Assembly (NCBI GenBank): GCA_020160755.1
Contig: JAIUPN010000003.1
Coordinates: 1 to 64,000, forward strand
Length of the DNA stretch: 64,000 nt
DNA from: Pseudomonadota bacterium
Lineage (GTDB): Bacteria > Pseudomonadota > Alphaproteobacteria > Sphingomonadales > Sphingomonadaceae
Direction of reading: 5' to 3'
Part shown: positions 1 through 10,527 of the stretch, one piece after another
How the letters are laid out: each line of letters opens with the position of its first letter
How positions within the stretch are numbered: position 1 is the stretch's first letter
Translations under genes and position numbers: made by a program
Notes under the pieces: generated by a model
Databases searched by the model: none
Told to the model about the DNA's origin: nothing
Seen by the model: only the letters and a program-made list of their open reading frames with translations

Positions 1-25
1 AAACCAGCATCATATTATCCGAAAA

Positions 26-70
26 GGGGGTCCCTCTTCGACGCCGATCGGGGGTCCCTTTTGAACGCCG
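26..70. repeat. tandem GGGGGTCCCT repeats, possible IS21-family end
   Basis: Two 21-bp units at 26-46 and 50-70 share 18 of 21 bases, with a period of 24 bp; both begin GGGGGTCCCT and end ACGCCG. Short tandem repeats of this kind occur at the termini of IS21-family (istAB) elements, so this may be the end of such an element lying left of the window. No transposase is visible here, so the assignment is tentative. The stretch from 71 to 293 has no convincing gene. Confidence 0.4.
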
Positions 71-293
71 TTTGACAACCGGAAAGACTACAATCCGCGC
101 GGCGGATTGGCCGAACGGCGCGCCAGCGCTACTCCGCCATGCTGATCGTCACCTGGCAGGGACGAGACCCGTCAGGGGCTCGGTCGGAGCGCAGCGGAGA
201 TAGAGCGGCGGTCCCGCAGGGAGGCGCCACCCCTGACCTTGCACTTTTCCGCTTCATCGACTAACATGCAGTCAATGACTTATGGAGTTGCAT

Positions 294-539
294 ATGGCAG
301 TCATGACGATCCGAAACATCGACGATGCGATCAAAAATCGTCTGCGCCTGCGCGCTGCGATGCACGGTCGGTCGATGGAAGACGAGGCCCGCGACATCCT
401 GCGTTCAGCGCTCTCGACCGAAATCCCCCGGCCTCGCAATTTGGGACAGGCCATCCATGAGAGGTTCGGCGCGCTGGGCGGTGTCGATCTGCCTGAGCTG
501 TACCGCGAGCCGATCCGGGCGGTGGACTTCGGCGAATGA
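294..539 (+). CDS. FitA/VapB-type ribbon-helix-helix antitoxin
   Basis: An 81-residue antitoxin that would bind DNA as a ribbon-helix-helix dimer, repress its own operon and neutralise the PIN toxin encoded next. The N-terminus (MTIRNIDDAIKNRLRLRAA) is the FitA-type strand-helix, followed by a helix with HGRSMEDEARDIL. The C-terminal half, rich in Pro and Arg, should be the toxin-binding tail. I chose the ATG at 294 because a GGAG lies 6 bases upstream; an in-frame ATG at 282 would only add four residues. Its stop overlaps the toxin start as ATGA, the usual translational coupling of such pairs. It lies at the end of the putative integrated element. Confidence 0.88.
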   Translation: MAVMTIRNIDDAIKNRLRLRAAMHGRSMEDEARDILRSALSTEIPRPRNLGQAIHERFGALGGVDLPELYREPIRAVDFGE

Positions 540-958
540 TTGTTCTCGACACGAACGTCATTTCCGAGCTGATGCGGCGCGAGCCTGACCCGAGGGTCAT
601 GGCGTGGATTGCCGAGCAGCCGATGGCGGGCGTATTCACGACGACGCTGACGCAGGCGGAAATCTTCTACGGACTGGCGCTGCTTCCCGAGGGACGCCGC
701 CGCGATGACCTGCTGGCCGCCGCACGCCCCATGTTCGATGTCGATCTTGCCGGCCGCGTGCTGCCGTTCGATACCGACGCGGCCAGCGCCTATCCAGAGA
801 TTGCCGCCGGGCGGAAACAGGGCGGCAAGCCGATCAGCCAGATCGACGCGCAGATTGCCGCCATCGTGCGCTCGCGCGGCGCGCGACTGGCGACTCGCAA
901 TGTGCGCGACTTCGCCGAGTGCGGGATAACGGTCGTCGATCCGTGGGGCGAAGCATGA
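536..958 (+). CDS. vapC: VapC/FitB-family PIN-domain toxin
   Basis: A 140-residue PIN-domain ribonuclease, the toxin partner of the preceding antitoxin. The acidic residues of the PIN active site can be placed at D5 (in MIVLDTNVISE), E42, D104 and D125 (in RNVRDF), which would hold a divalent metal. Length is typical for the family. Members cleave tRNA or rRNA when freed from the antitoxin; the target here cannot be told from sequence. It starts inside the antitoxin stop codon (ATGA). The pair sits just before the recombinase gene, as expected of an addiction module that stabilises a mobile element. Confidence 0.9.
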   Translation: MIVLDTNVISELMRREPDPRVMAWIAEQPMAGVFTTTLTQAEIFYGLALLPEGRRRDDLLAAARPMFDVDLAGRVLPFDTDAASAYPEIAAGRKQGGKPISQIDAQIAAIVRSRGARLATRNVRDFAECGITVVDPWGEA

Positions 959-1040
959 CGCCCGCCGCCGCACGACCCTATCTGCGCTACGCCGCGATGA
1001 AGCCTTTGTGCGAAGTGCGGACACGCGGCAGCGTGTCGAG

Positions 1041-1286
1041 ATGGCTCTTCCTCGCAAAGTCCGTCGCCGCACGCCCCGTCGCTGGGCCGAGTGCCCGGAC
1101 GACCTGCACGACTATACCAATCCCGTCGCGCCGCGCCGGGCGTCGCGCCGGTCGCGCGACGATGACGGGCCGCTCGTCGTCACTGACGACTGGCCGGAGC
1201 AAGTTCCGATCGGCGACGCCGAGTTGCGCGCGATCGAAGGCCACATGCGGCAAGAGCTGGACAAGCTGTTCGGACCGCTGCCGTGA
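1041..1286 (+). CDS. small conserved protein linked to recombinase
   Basis: An 81-residue basic-then-acidic protein of unknown function. The N-terminal part is rich in Arg (PRKVRRRTPRRW), followed by the distinctive stretch WAECPDDLHDYTNP, an Arg/Asp-rich linker and an amphipathic C-terminus (ELRAIEGHMRQELDKLFG). Proteins of this look are common beside site-specific recombinases in sphingomonads, from memory. The start is uncertain: ATG at 1041 is used, but GTG at 1008 is in frame. A competing ATG at 955, overlapping the toxin stop as ATGA, opens a different frame and reads to 1308 without a recognisable product. The gene ends 18 bp before the recombinase start and is probably co-transcribed with it. 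Confidence 0.6.
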   Translation: MALPRKVRRRTPRRWAECPDDLHDYTNPVAPRRASRRSRDDDGPLVVTDDWPEQVPIGDAELRAIEGHMRQELDKLFGPLP

Positions 1287-1304
1287 AGTGAGGAGTGAAG
1301 CGTT

Positions 1305-3327
<2,023 letters not shown>

Positions 3328-3433
3328 CGGTAGAGCGGGGCCTCTAGCAAGCCCGCGCACCGCCAGCAATGGGCTATCGACCGGCCGTCCCCGATATGCC
3401 AAGCGGTCGGGCGCGTGGGACAAGGGAGCGTTT

Positions 3434-4495
3434 GTGAAAGCGTCCGAACAAAACTGGCCGATGGCCGCCGATCTTTATGGCGAGATGCAGCTCGAGACGC
3501 ATCCGCCGGCGCGCCGCCGCTGGCGCGATTATCTGCCGGGCGCGCTCGTCACCGCGATTGCCGCGCTCGCCGCGGCGTGGCTCGCCGACCATTATGCCGC
3601 GCCGATCGTCCTGATGGGGCTGCTGATCGGCCTTGCCCTCTCCTTCCTGTCGCAGGACAAGCGCACCCACGCCGGACTCGACCTGATGTCGCAGACCGCG
3701 CTGCGCGTCGGGATCGTCCTCGTCGGCGCGCGCATTACCGCCGAACAGCTCGCCGAACTCGGGCCATGGCCCTTCGCCCTGCTCGTCCTGATCATGCTCG
3801 CGGTCATCATCGTCACCGTCGCCAGCGCGCGGCTGTTCGCGCAGGACCGGCACGCGGCGCTGCTCGCGGGCGGCGCGACGGCGATCTGCGGCGCGTCGGC
3901 CGCGCTCGCGCTTTATTCGCTGATCGGCGACAAACGCGTCGATCAGGCGCGCTTCACGCTGACGCTCGTCGGGATCACCGTCGCCAGCGCGCTCGCGATG
4001 ACGCTCTACCCCGTGCTCGCCGCCGAGCTCGGGCTCTCCGACGCGCAGGCGGGGTTTTTGATCGGCGCGTCGATCCATGACGTCGCGCAGGCGATCGGCG
4101 GCGGCTTTTCCTTCTCGCAGCAGGCGGGCGAGGTCGCTACGATCGTCAAGCTGACGCGCGTCGCGCTGCTCGCACCGATGCTGATGCTCGTCGCGCTATG
4201 GCTCAGCCGCAGCGGCGAGGGTGACGGCAAGACGCGCATCCCGCTGCGCCTGCCGTGGTTCATCCTCGGCTTTCTCGCCGTTGCGGCGGTCAATTCGGTC
4301 GTCGCAATCCCGAAGCCGGCGCAGGATGCGGCCGCGACGGGGGCGCAGGCGCTGCTGCTTCTCGCGATCGTCGCCACCGCGATGAAGGCGCGGCTGCATC
4401 TGCTGATCGATCAGGGGTGGCGCAGCTTCGCGCCGATCATCGTCGCGACGCTGACCAGCTTCCTGCTCTCGCTCGCCGCCGCGCTCTGCCTGTGA
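3434..4495 (+). CDS. YeiH/UPF0324-family membrane transporter
   Basis: A 353-residue integral membrane protein of the UPF0324 (YeiH/YadS) family, often labelled putative sulfate exporter; substrate is not established. After a hydrophilic N-terminus of about 35 residues there are roughly ten hydrophobic segments. Family-typical stretches are LRVGIVLVGARIT, GGATAICGASAALAL and LIGASIHDVAQAIGGG. The GTG at 3434 is preferred because GGGAG precedes it by 5 bases; an ATG at 3461 is an alternative. It is the first chromosomal gene beyond the element boundary, and converges with the zinc-ribbon gene across a short gap containing the palindrome GTGACGTCAC. Confidence 0.87.
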   Translation: MKASEQNWPMAADLYGEMQLETHPPARRRWRDYLPGALVTAIAALAAAWLADHYAAPIVLMGLLIGLALSFLSQDKRTHAGLDLMSQTALRVGIVLVGARITAEQLAELGPWPFALLVLIMLAVIIVTVASARLFAQDRHAALLAGGATAICGASAALALYSLIGDKRVDQARFTLTLVGITVASALAMTLYPVLAAELGLSDAQAGFLIGASIHDVAQAIGGGFSFSQQAGEVATIVKLTRVALLAPMLMLVALWLSRSGEGDGKTRIPLRLPWFILGFLAVAAVNSVVAIPKPAQDAAATGAQALLLLAIVATAMKARLHLLIDQGWRSFAPIIVATLTSFLLSLAAALCL

Positions 4496-4526
4496 CGGCG
4501 TGACGTCACCGTAACATTTTCAGGTT

Positions 4527-5303
4527 TCAGCTTTTTGGAAGCGCCCAGCTGACGGTCAACTGCGTCGCGCGGCGCGGGATATCGAGCTTGGCTTCGCTGA
4601 AATTGACCTTTTCATTGGGCGGCAGCATCCGCACCGGCGGCTTGATCGTCCAGCTATAGACGATCGTCCCCTGCGCATCGCGCAATTCGGCGAGGATGGG
4701 CGGGACGCGTTGCTCGCGGTCGGTCGGGTTGATGATCACCCCCGACGCGGCAAAATAGATCGTACCGTCGGCCAGTTCGCGATGGTCCTGGTTCGGCGGC
4801 AGCTCGATCACGAGGTCGGGTTCGGCGACCATTCCCGGCAGCCCCAGCCCCTGCGCCCAGCCCGGCAGGCCGAACCAGGCGAGCCCCGCCGTCGCGGCGA
4901 GCATCAGGACTGCGGCGCTCGCGGCGATGATTGTCCAGCGCTTCGCCGGGTTGCGCCGCGGGCGCCGAAACGGCAGCGGCGCGTCTTCGACAAAGGCCGG
5001 GCGCGATGCCGGTTCGGCCGTGGCGGCGAAGGCCGGCGGCGCCGACACCGGATCCGGGGCCGGTTCGGGAAAATCGGAATAGGTCGCGGCGGGTGCGGGC
5101 GCCGCCGCCGGCTCGGGCGCCGGAACGCTCTCCGGCGCGGCAGCCGGCGCAACGGGTGCCGGCGCGGCTTCGGCGGGCGCCGCCGCGGGTGTCTGAAACC
5201 AGCTATGGCGGCAATTGGCGCAGCGAACCGTGCGGCCCGTCGGTCCGATCGCCGTATCGGGCACGACATAGCGCGTATGGCAGGACGGGCAGGCAAGGAT
5301 CAT
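4527..5303 (-). CDS. zinc-ribbon (MJ0042-type) single-pass membrane protein
   Basis: A 258-residue protein with an N-terminal zinc ribbon (CPSCHTRY and CANCRHSW, residues 5-34), a long Ala/Pro-rich low-complexity linker (about 40-110), one hydrophobic helix at about 125-148 and a C-terminal domain of about 95 residues resembling the DUF3426 extracytoplasmic domain. The layout places the zinc ribbon in the cytoplasm and the C-terminal domain in the periplasm. Function is unknown; similar genes sit next to ftsE in other alphaproteobacteria, which hints at a link with cell envelope work. It is divergent from ftsE across 171 bp with no recognised site. Confidence 0.8.
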   Translation of the reverse strand: MILACPSCHTRYVVPDTAIGPTGRTVRCANCRHSWFQTPAAAPAEAAPAPVAPAAAPESVPAPEPAAAPAPAATYSDFPEPAPDPVSAPPAFAATAEPASRPAFVEDAPLPFRRPRRNPAKRWTIIAASAAVLMLAATAGLAWFGLPGWAQGLGLPGMVAEPDLVIELPPNQDHRELADGTIYFAASGVIINPTDREQRVPPILAELRDAQGTIVYSWTIKPPVRMLPPNEKVNFSEAKLDIPRRATQLTVSWALPKS

Positions 5304-5474
5304 GGGATCCCTCTAAACACGCTGATTCGCAGCGTTGCAAGCCTCGCGTGGCGGCCGCGCCGCTACTCGCCGCTTTACGTCGGTGAACAGCCGTGTAACA
5401 GGCTTCGGCATGAGCGCCGATGCTCCCCTGTTCCGCAGACCGGCCATGGCGCGACGCCGCGCGCGGGTGACACC

Positions 5475-6206
5475 ATGACGGACACCGCGTCCGCGCGTCC
5501 CGGCGGTGCGATGGTCGAATTCGACGGCGTCGGGCTGCGTTACGGCCCCGATGCCGAGGTTTTGAGCGACATCAGCTTCAACCTGCAACCCGGCAGCTTC
5601 TATTTCCTGACGGGCGCGTCGGGCGCGGGCAAGACCTCGCTGCTCAAGATGCTCTATCTGGCGCAGCGCCCGAGCCGCGGCATCGTCCGCCTGTTCGGCG
5701 AAGATCTGGTCGCGATGCCGCGCCACCGCCTGCCCGGCTTTCGCCGCCGCATCGGCGTCGTCTTCCAGGACTTCCGCCTGATCCCGCACCTGTCGGCGCG
5801 CGACAATATCGCGCTGCCGCTGCGCATTGCGGGGGTCAGCGAGGAGGATCTGTCGGGCCCCGTCGGCGAAATGCTGAGCTGGATCGGCCTCGGCGATCGT
5901 GCCGACGCGCGCCCCGCCACCCTGTCGGGCGGCGAGCAGCAGCGCGTGGCGATCGCACGCGCGGTGATCGCGCGGCCGCAATTGCTCGTCGCCGACGAAC
6001 CGACGGGCAACGTCGACCCCGAAATGGCGATGCGCCTGCTGGGCCTGTTCGAGGCGCTGAACCGCCTTGGCACAACGGTCGTCGTCGCGACGCACGACAT
6101 CCACCTGATCAGCCGCATCGAAAATGCACAGATGATGCGGCTCGAACGCGGACGCCTGGCCGATCCCACCGGCGCGCTGCGCTATCCCCCGGCCAACAGG
6201 GCATGA
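5475..6206 (+). CDS. ftsE: cell division ABC transporter ATPase FtsE
   Basis: A 243-residue ABC ATPase that pairs with FtsX at the divisome and, in studied species, controls periplasmic peptidoglycan hydrolases. Walker A is GASGAGKTSLLK, the signature is LSGGEQQRVAIARA and Walker B is LLVADEPTGNVD, followed by the switch His in VATHD. The ATG at 5475 gives the normal N-terminus; a longer frame upstream is antisense to the zinc-ribbon gene. ftsX follows after 10 bases, then a YdcF-like gene and plsC, apparently one operon. The first 17 residues are a short extension before the conserved core. Confidence 0.95.
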   Translation: MTDTASARPGGAMVEFDGVGLRYGPDAEVLSDISFNLQPGSFYFLTGASGAGKTSLLKMLYLAQRPSRGIVRLFGEDLVAMPRHRLPGFRRRIGVVFQDFRLIPHLSARDNIALPLRIAGVSEEDLSGPVGEMLSWIGLGDRADARPATLSGGEQQRVAIARAVIARPQLLVADEPTGNVDPEMAMRLLGLFEALNRLGTTVVVATHDIHLISRIENAQMMRLERGRLADPTGALRYPPANRA

Positions 6207-6216
6207 CGGGGCGCCC

Positions 6217-7122
6217 ATGATCATCCCGCGCGTTCCCGTCCAGCATCGCCGCCTGCTTCCCGACCACCGCCTGTCGGGACCGACGCCGTGGGTCATTGCG
6301 ATATTGATGATGCTGACCCTGCTCGCCGCCGCCGCGGGGGTCGGGCTCGCGCGGTCGGCGAATGCGATCGGCGACGCGATCGCGGGGCGCGTCACGGTGC
6401 AGATCGTCACCGCAAACCCGGTGACGCGCGCCGAGCAGGCCGCCGCACTCCGCCGCGCCGCCGCCGCGCAGCCCTTCGTGCTCTCGGCGCGCTCGGTCGA
6501 ACAGGAAGAGCTGCAGGCAACGCTGGGGCAATGGTTCGGAAGCAGCGAGGGCGACGATCCGGTGCTCAAGTCGCTGCCCCTGCCCGCGCTCGTCGACATC
6601 GACTTCGTCGGCGAAGACCGCACGGTTCATATGCGCGCGCTCCAGGCGCTCGTCGCGCGCGAAGCCCCCGGTGCGCGCATCATACCGCACGCCGAATGGC
6701 TCGGCCCGGTGGCGCGGCTGATCCGCTCGCTCGCGTGGATCGCGGGCGTCATGGTGCTGCTGATGGCGCTGGCGAGCGCCGCGGTGGTGATCATGACCGC
6801 GCGCGCCGCGCTCGGCACGCATTATGCGACGATCGAGATGCTCCACATGATCGGTGCGACCGACCGCCAGATCACCCGGCTGTTCCAGCGCCGCATCGCG
6901 ATCGACACCGCCTATGGCATCGCGCTCGGCAGCCTCGTCGCCGCCGCGATCCTGCTGCTCATCGGCTGGCAATGGTCGGGGGTCACCTCGGGGCTTGCGG
7001 CGACCGCGTCGCTTGGCCCCGCCGGCGGGGCGCTCTTGCTGGCGCTGCCGCTATTGGCTATCGCGCTCGCAGCCCTGACGGCGCGCCAGACGCTGCTCGC
7101 CGCGCTCAAGAAGATTTTATGA
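6217..7122 (+). CDS. ftsX: cell division protein FtsX
   Basis: A 301-residue permease-like partner of FtsE. One transmembrane helix near residues 25-47 is followed by a periplasmic domain (about 48-170), then three further helices, the FtsX arrangement. The segment ARAALGTHYATIEMLHMIGA matches the conserved cytoplasmic coupling region before the third helix. In characterised bacteria FtsEX transmits ATP hydrolysis across the membrane to activate amidase regulators or peptidases; the partner here is unknown. Its stop overlaps the next start as ATGA. Confidence 0.93.
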   Translation: MIIPRVPVQHRRLLPDHRLSGPTPWVIAILMMLTLLAAAAGVGLARSANAIGDAIAGRVTVQIVTANPVTRAEQAAALRRAAAAQPFVLSARSVEQEELQATLGQWFGSSEGDDPVLKSLPLPALVDIDFVGEDRTVHMRALQALVAREAPGARIIPHAEWLGPVARLIRSLAWIAGVMVLLMALASAAVVIMTARAALGTHYATIEMLHMIGATDRQITRLFQRRIAIDTAYGIALGSLVAAAILLLIGWQWSGVTSGLAATASLGPAGGALLLALPLLAIALAALTARQTLLAALKKIL

Positions 7123-7649
7123 TCAAGCGCCTGATTTCGCTTCTGTTCCTCGCTTGGGTGCTCGGCTTCGCCTGGTTTGCGCTGTTGCTGCCCTTGCCCG
7201 CCGATGCGCAAAAGACCGACGCGATCGTCGTGCTGACCGGCGGCCCCGGACGCATCGACCGCGCGCTCGAACGGCTCGAGGCGGGCGACGCCAAACGCCT
7301 TTTGATCAGCGGCGTCGCGCGCGAGGTGAAGCCGCGCGAGCTCGCCGCCGAATATAAGCGCCCGCTCCACCTCTTCGAGTGCTGCATCGCGCTGGGGTTC
7401 GAGGCCGAAGATACGCGCTCGAACGCAACCGAGGTCGCGACCTGGGCCCAGCGGCGGGGCTACAAGAGCATCCGGCTGATCACGACCGACTGGCATATGC
7501 GCCGCGCCGAATATGAAATCGGCCGCGCGGTCGGCGACAAGGTAACGATCCTGCCCGACGCGGTGCGCAGCCGGCCCAGTTTCGCAACGCTGTTTCGCGA
7601 ATATCATAAATATCTCGCGGGGCTGGCGGGCGGCCTCCTCGGCCTCTAA
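7119..7649 (+). CDS. YdcF-like (DUF218) membrane-anchored protein
   Basis: A 176-residue protein with an N-terminal hydrophobic anchor (residues 8-27) and a DUF218/YdcF-type domain. Typical stretches are DAIVVLTGGPGRIDRALE, LISG, then RSNATEVATWA and ITTDWHMRRAEYE. The family (including SanA and ElyC) is tied to envelope integrity and peptidoglycan precursor supply, but the reaction is not settled. It overlaps ftsX by 4 bases and is 11 bases before plsC, so it belongs to the ftsEX envelope operon. Confidence 0.85.
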   Translation: MIKRLISLLFLAWVLGFAWFALLLPLPADAQKTDAIVVLTGGPGRIDRALERLEAGDAKRLLISGVAREVKPRELAAEYKRPLHLFECCIALGFEAEDTRSNATEVATWAQRRGYKSIRLITTDWHMRRAEYEIGRAVGDKVTILPDAVRSRPSFATLFREYHKYLAGLAGGLLGL

Positions 7650-7660
7650 AGCGGGCGCCG

Positions 7661-8395
7661 ATGCGCTACACCGTCTCCCTCGTCCGCTCGATCCTGTTCT
7701 GGTTGCTGTTCTTCCTGATAAGCAGCTTCAGCTCGATCGGCGCGGTGATATCGCTGCCGGTCTCGCACAAGGCGACGATCTGGTTTGTCCGCATCTGGGC
7801 GCAGTTCCACCGGCTGACCTGCCGCTTCATACTTGGCCAGAAGATCGTCGTTGAGGGCGAGATGCCGGACATTCCGGTACTCTATGTCTTCAAACATGAA
7901 GGCGCGTTCGAGACGATCGAACAGCCGGGGCTGTTCAAACATCCGGCCGTCTTTGCGAAGGAACAGCTCTTCAACATCCCCGTCTGGGGACAAGCGGCGC
8001 ATTTTTATGGCCTGATCCCCGTCGATCGCGACGGCGGCGGCAAGGCGATGCGCGCGATGCTGAACGCCGCCAAGGCCGCGCTCGCCAAGGACCGGCCACT
8101 GGTGCTGTTCGCCGAAGGAACGCGGATCCCGCATGGCGAGGCGCCGCCGCTGCGGTCGGGTTTTGCCGGAATCTACCGCCTGCTCGGCGTGCCGGTGATC
8201 CCGGTCGCGGTGAACAGCGGGATCGCCTATCCGCCGCGCCGCTGGGTCAAATGGGCCGGGACGATCACCTACAAGGTCGGCGAAACGATCCCCGCCGGTC
8301 TGCCGCGCGAGGAAGCCGAAGAACGCGTCTGGCGCGCGATCAATGCGCTGAACCCGCCCGAAGCGTTGCTGGCGGGCAAAGCGCAGCCCGATTGA
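7661..8395 (+). CDS. plsC: 1-acylglycerol-3-phosphate O-acyltransferase
   Basis: A 244-residue PlsC-type acyltransferase that would add the second acyl chain to lysophosphatidic acid in phospholipid synthesis at the inner membrane. A hydrophobic N-terminal helix (about 8-30) precedes the catalytic motif KHEGAFET, an H-x4-E variant of the usual H-x4-D, common in alphaproteobacteria. The acceptor-binding FAEGTR motif follows near residue 148, and GVPVIPVAVNSG near 175. It is the last gene of the ftsE-ftsX operon and converges with tyrA. Confidence 0.92.
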   Translation: MRYTVSLVRSILFWLLFFLISSFSSIGAVISLPVSHKATIWFVRIWAQFHRLTCRFILGQKIVVEGEMPDIPVLYVFKHEGAFETIEQPGLFKHPAVFAKEQLFNIPVWGQAAHFYGLIPVDRDGGGKAMRAMLNAAKAALAKDRPLVLFAEGTRIPHGEAPPLRSGFAGIYRLLGVPVIPVAVNSGIAYPPRRWVKWAGTITYKVGETIPAGLPREEAEERVWRAINALNPPEALLAGKAQPD

Positions 8396-8431
8396 CACTC
8401 TGGGCCCAATTGGGCCGAATATCGATAAAGT

Positions 8432-9334
8432 CTAGTGCTTGCGCCCGAAATCGGGCGCGGCATCATCCTGCCCCTGTTCGATGATCGAGCGGCGGATCGC
8501 ACGCGTGCGCGTGAACCAGTCCTCGAGCTTGTCGGCGTCGCCGCGGCGGATCGCCTGCTGGAGCACCGTCAGATCCTCGTTGAAACGCTGCAAGGTCGCG
8601 AGCACCGCATCCTTGTTGGCGAGGAAGACGTCGCGCCACATCACCGGGTCGCTCGCTGCGATGCGCGTGAAGTCACGAAAGCCGCCCGCCGAATATTTGA
8701 TCACCTCGCTCTCGGTGACCTCTTCGAGCTCGCTCGCGGTGCCGACGATCGTATAGGCGATAAGGTGCGGCAGATGGCTGGTCACCGCGAGCACCATGTC
8801 GTGATGCGCGGCATCCATCGTTTCGACCTTCGCGCCGAGCGCCTGCCAGAAGGACATCACCGCCGTGACGGCGTCGCCCGATGCATCGGCACCCGGCGTG
8901 ACGATGCACCAGCGGCCTTCAAAAAGCGTCGCAAAGCCCGCCGCCGGACCACTGTTCTCGGTCCCCGCAACCGGGTGCGCGGGGATGACGGCATGGCCGG
9001 GCAGCGCCTTCGCGAGCGCTTCGGCAACCCCGGCCTTCGACGAGCCGACGTCGGAAATGATTGCGTCGGGCTTCAATCCGGGCGCGATCGCCGCGGCGGC
9101 GTCGGCCATGCGTCCCACCGGCACCGCGAGGATGACGAGGTCGGCTTCGGCCACCGCCGCCACCGCATCGTCGGCGATCGTGCCGCAAAGCCCCAGCTCG
9201 CGGGCGAGTTCGCGAACGTCGGCGCTGGCGTCATGGCCGGTGACCGTCACCTGCGGCAACCGCTCGCCGATCGCACGCGCGATCGAAGAGCCGATCAGGC
9301 CCAGCCCGATGATCGCGACGCGGTCGACGGGCAT
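8432..9334 (-). CDS. tyrA: prephenate/arogenate dehydrogenase
   Basis: A 300-residue NAD(P)-dependent dehydrogenase for tyrosine synthesis, converting prephenate to 4-hydroxyphenylpyruvate or arogenate to tyrosine; the sequence does not decide which. The Rossmann motif GLGLIGSSIA is at residues 10-19, followed by DVGSSKAGV, PAHPVAGTE and the catalytic-region His in VTSHLPHLIAY. There is no chorismate mutase or ACT domain. The start at 9334 overlaps the hisC stop as TGATG, so the two are translationally coupled. A longer frame upstream is only read-through within hisC. Confidence 0.94.
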   Translation of the reverse strand: MPVDRVAIIGLGLIGSSIARAIGERLPQVTVTGHDASADVRELARELGLCGTIADDAVAAVAEADLVILAVPVGRMADAAAAIAPGLKPDAIISDVGSSKAGVAEALAKALPGHAVIPAHPVAGTENSGPAAGFATLFEGRWCIVTPGADASGDAVTAVMSFWQALGAKVETMDAAHHDMVLAVTSHLPHLIAYTIVGTASELEEVTESEVIKYSAGGFRDFTRIAASDPVMWRDVFLANKDAVLATLQRFNEDLTVLQQAIRRGDADKLEDWFTRTRAIRRSIIEQGQDDAAPDFGRKH

Positions 9335-10449
9335 CAGCCGTTCAGCGCGGCACGGATCGCCGCGGCAAGGCCGCGCGTCTCGTCCTCGGTGCCGATCGTC
9401 ATGCGCAGCGCCCCCGGCAAACCCTGTCCCGGCAGCCAGCGGACGATATAGCCCGCGTCCATCAGCCGGTTGTAGACGGTCTCGGCGCTGACATCGCCCT
9501 CGAACAACACGAGCAGGAAGTTGCACGCCGACGGCACGACGCGCACGCCATGGTTGCCGAGGCTTTCGAGTTCCTGCGCCAGCCAGCCGCGCCATTTCGC
9601 ATTGTGCTCGCGGCTATTCGCGACGAATTCCTCGTCGCCGAGCGCCGCAACCGCGGCAGCCTGGCCGGCGCGCGTGACGTTGAACGGCAGGCGGATGCGA
9701 TGCAGCGCCGAAATCACGTCGGCGGCGGCATAGCCCCAGCCGATACGTTCGGCGGCAAGTCCATGGATCTTCGAAAAGGTACGCGTGACGAACACGTTCG
9801 GCTGCGTCTTCGCGAGTTCGAGTCCGCCGTCGTCCTCGGCTTCGGACAGATATTCCGAATAGGCCTGGTCGATCACGAACAGGACATCCTTGGGCAGCCC
9901 GGCGTAGAGCCGCTGGACCTCTTCGCGCGTCGCGAGCGTGCCCGTGGGGTTGTTCGGGTTGGCGAGATAGACGACCCGCGTCTTGTCGGTCACCGCTGCG
10001 AGCAGCGCATCGACGTCGGTCGCATAGTCGCGATCGTCGGCCTCGACCGGCACCGCACCGACGCGCCGCGCCGCGATTTCATAGACCGCGAAGCCATAGC
10101 GAACGTATAAAATCTCGTCGCCGACACCGGCATAGGTGCCCGCCGCGAGGTGGAGCAACTCATCCGACCCGTTGCCGCAGATGACCCGCGCCGGATCGAG
10201 CCCGAACTTCGCCGCGATCGTTTCGCGCAATTCGACCGACCCCGGATCGGGATAGCGCGACAGCGCATCGGACGCCGCCTGCGCCGCAGCGAACGCCGCG
10301 CGCGCCTTTTCACCGGTCCCCAGCGGATTCTCGTTCGCCGAAAGCTTGATGAGCGGACGTCCGTCGGCGCCCGCGGACTTGCCGGGCACATAGGGGGCGA
10401 TGCCGCTGATCCACGGCTTGGGCGTAAGGGTCTGGGTCGTGTCGGTCAT
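9334..10449 (-). CDS. hisC: histidinol-phosphate/aromatic aminotransferase
   Basis: A 371-residue PLP-dependent class I/II aminotransferase. SANENPLG is the N-terminal substrate loop, ANPNNPTG the mid-domain motif and the PLP lysine lies in [18 protein letters not shown]. HisC makes histidinol phosphate in histidine synthesis, and many HisC proteins also transaminate aromatic keto acids. Coupling to tyrA (TGATG overlap) fits a role, at least in part, in phenylalanine/tyrosine synthesis. It is divergent from metX across 78 bases. Confidence 0.92.
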   Translation of the reverse strand: MTDTTQTLTPKPWISGIAPYVPGKSAGADGRPLIKLSANENPLGTGEKARAAFAAAQAASDALSRYPDPGSVELRETIAAKFGLDPARVICGNGSDELLHLAAGTYAGVGDEILYVRYGFAVYEIAARRVGAVPVEADDRDYATDVDALLAAVTDKTRVVYLANPNNPTGTLATREEVQRLYAGLPKDVLFVIDQAYSEYLSEAEDDGGLELAKTQPNVFVTRTFSKIHGLAAERIGWGYAAADVISALHRIRLPFNVTRAGQAAAVAALGDEEFVANSREHNAKWRGWLAQELESLGNHGVRVVPSACNFLLVLFEGDVSAETVYNRLMDAGYIVRWLPGQGLPGALRMTIGTEDETRGLAAAIRAALNG

Positions 10450-10527
10450 GCGGTGGCGTTTAGCGGCTGTGCGACGCGAGTCCAGCACGTTGACAGTCTT
10501 CGCGCACCCGCTTAGCCCCGCCGCACC

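Noticed and set aside
4500..4509. GTGACGTCAC palindrome between convergent genes
   Set aside because: Perfect but short, with no neighbouring regulator; chance occurrence is likely in such GC-rich sequence.
10450..10527. Possible SAM riboswitch before metX
   Set aside because: The gap is short and no conserved SAM-II or other methionine riboswitch core could be recognised.
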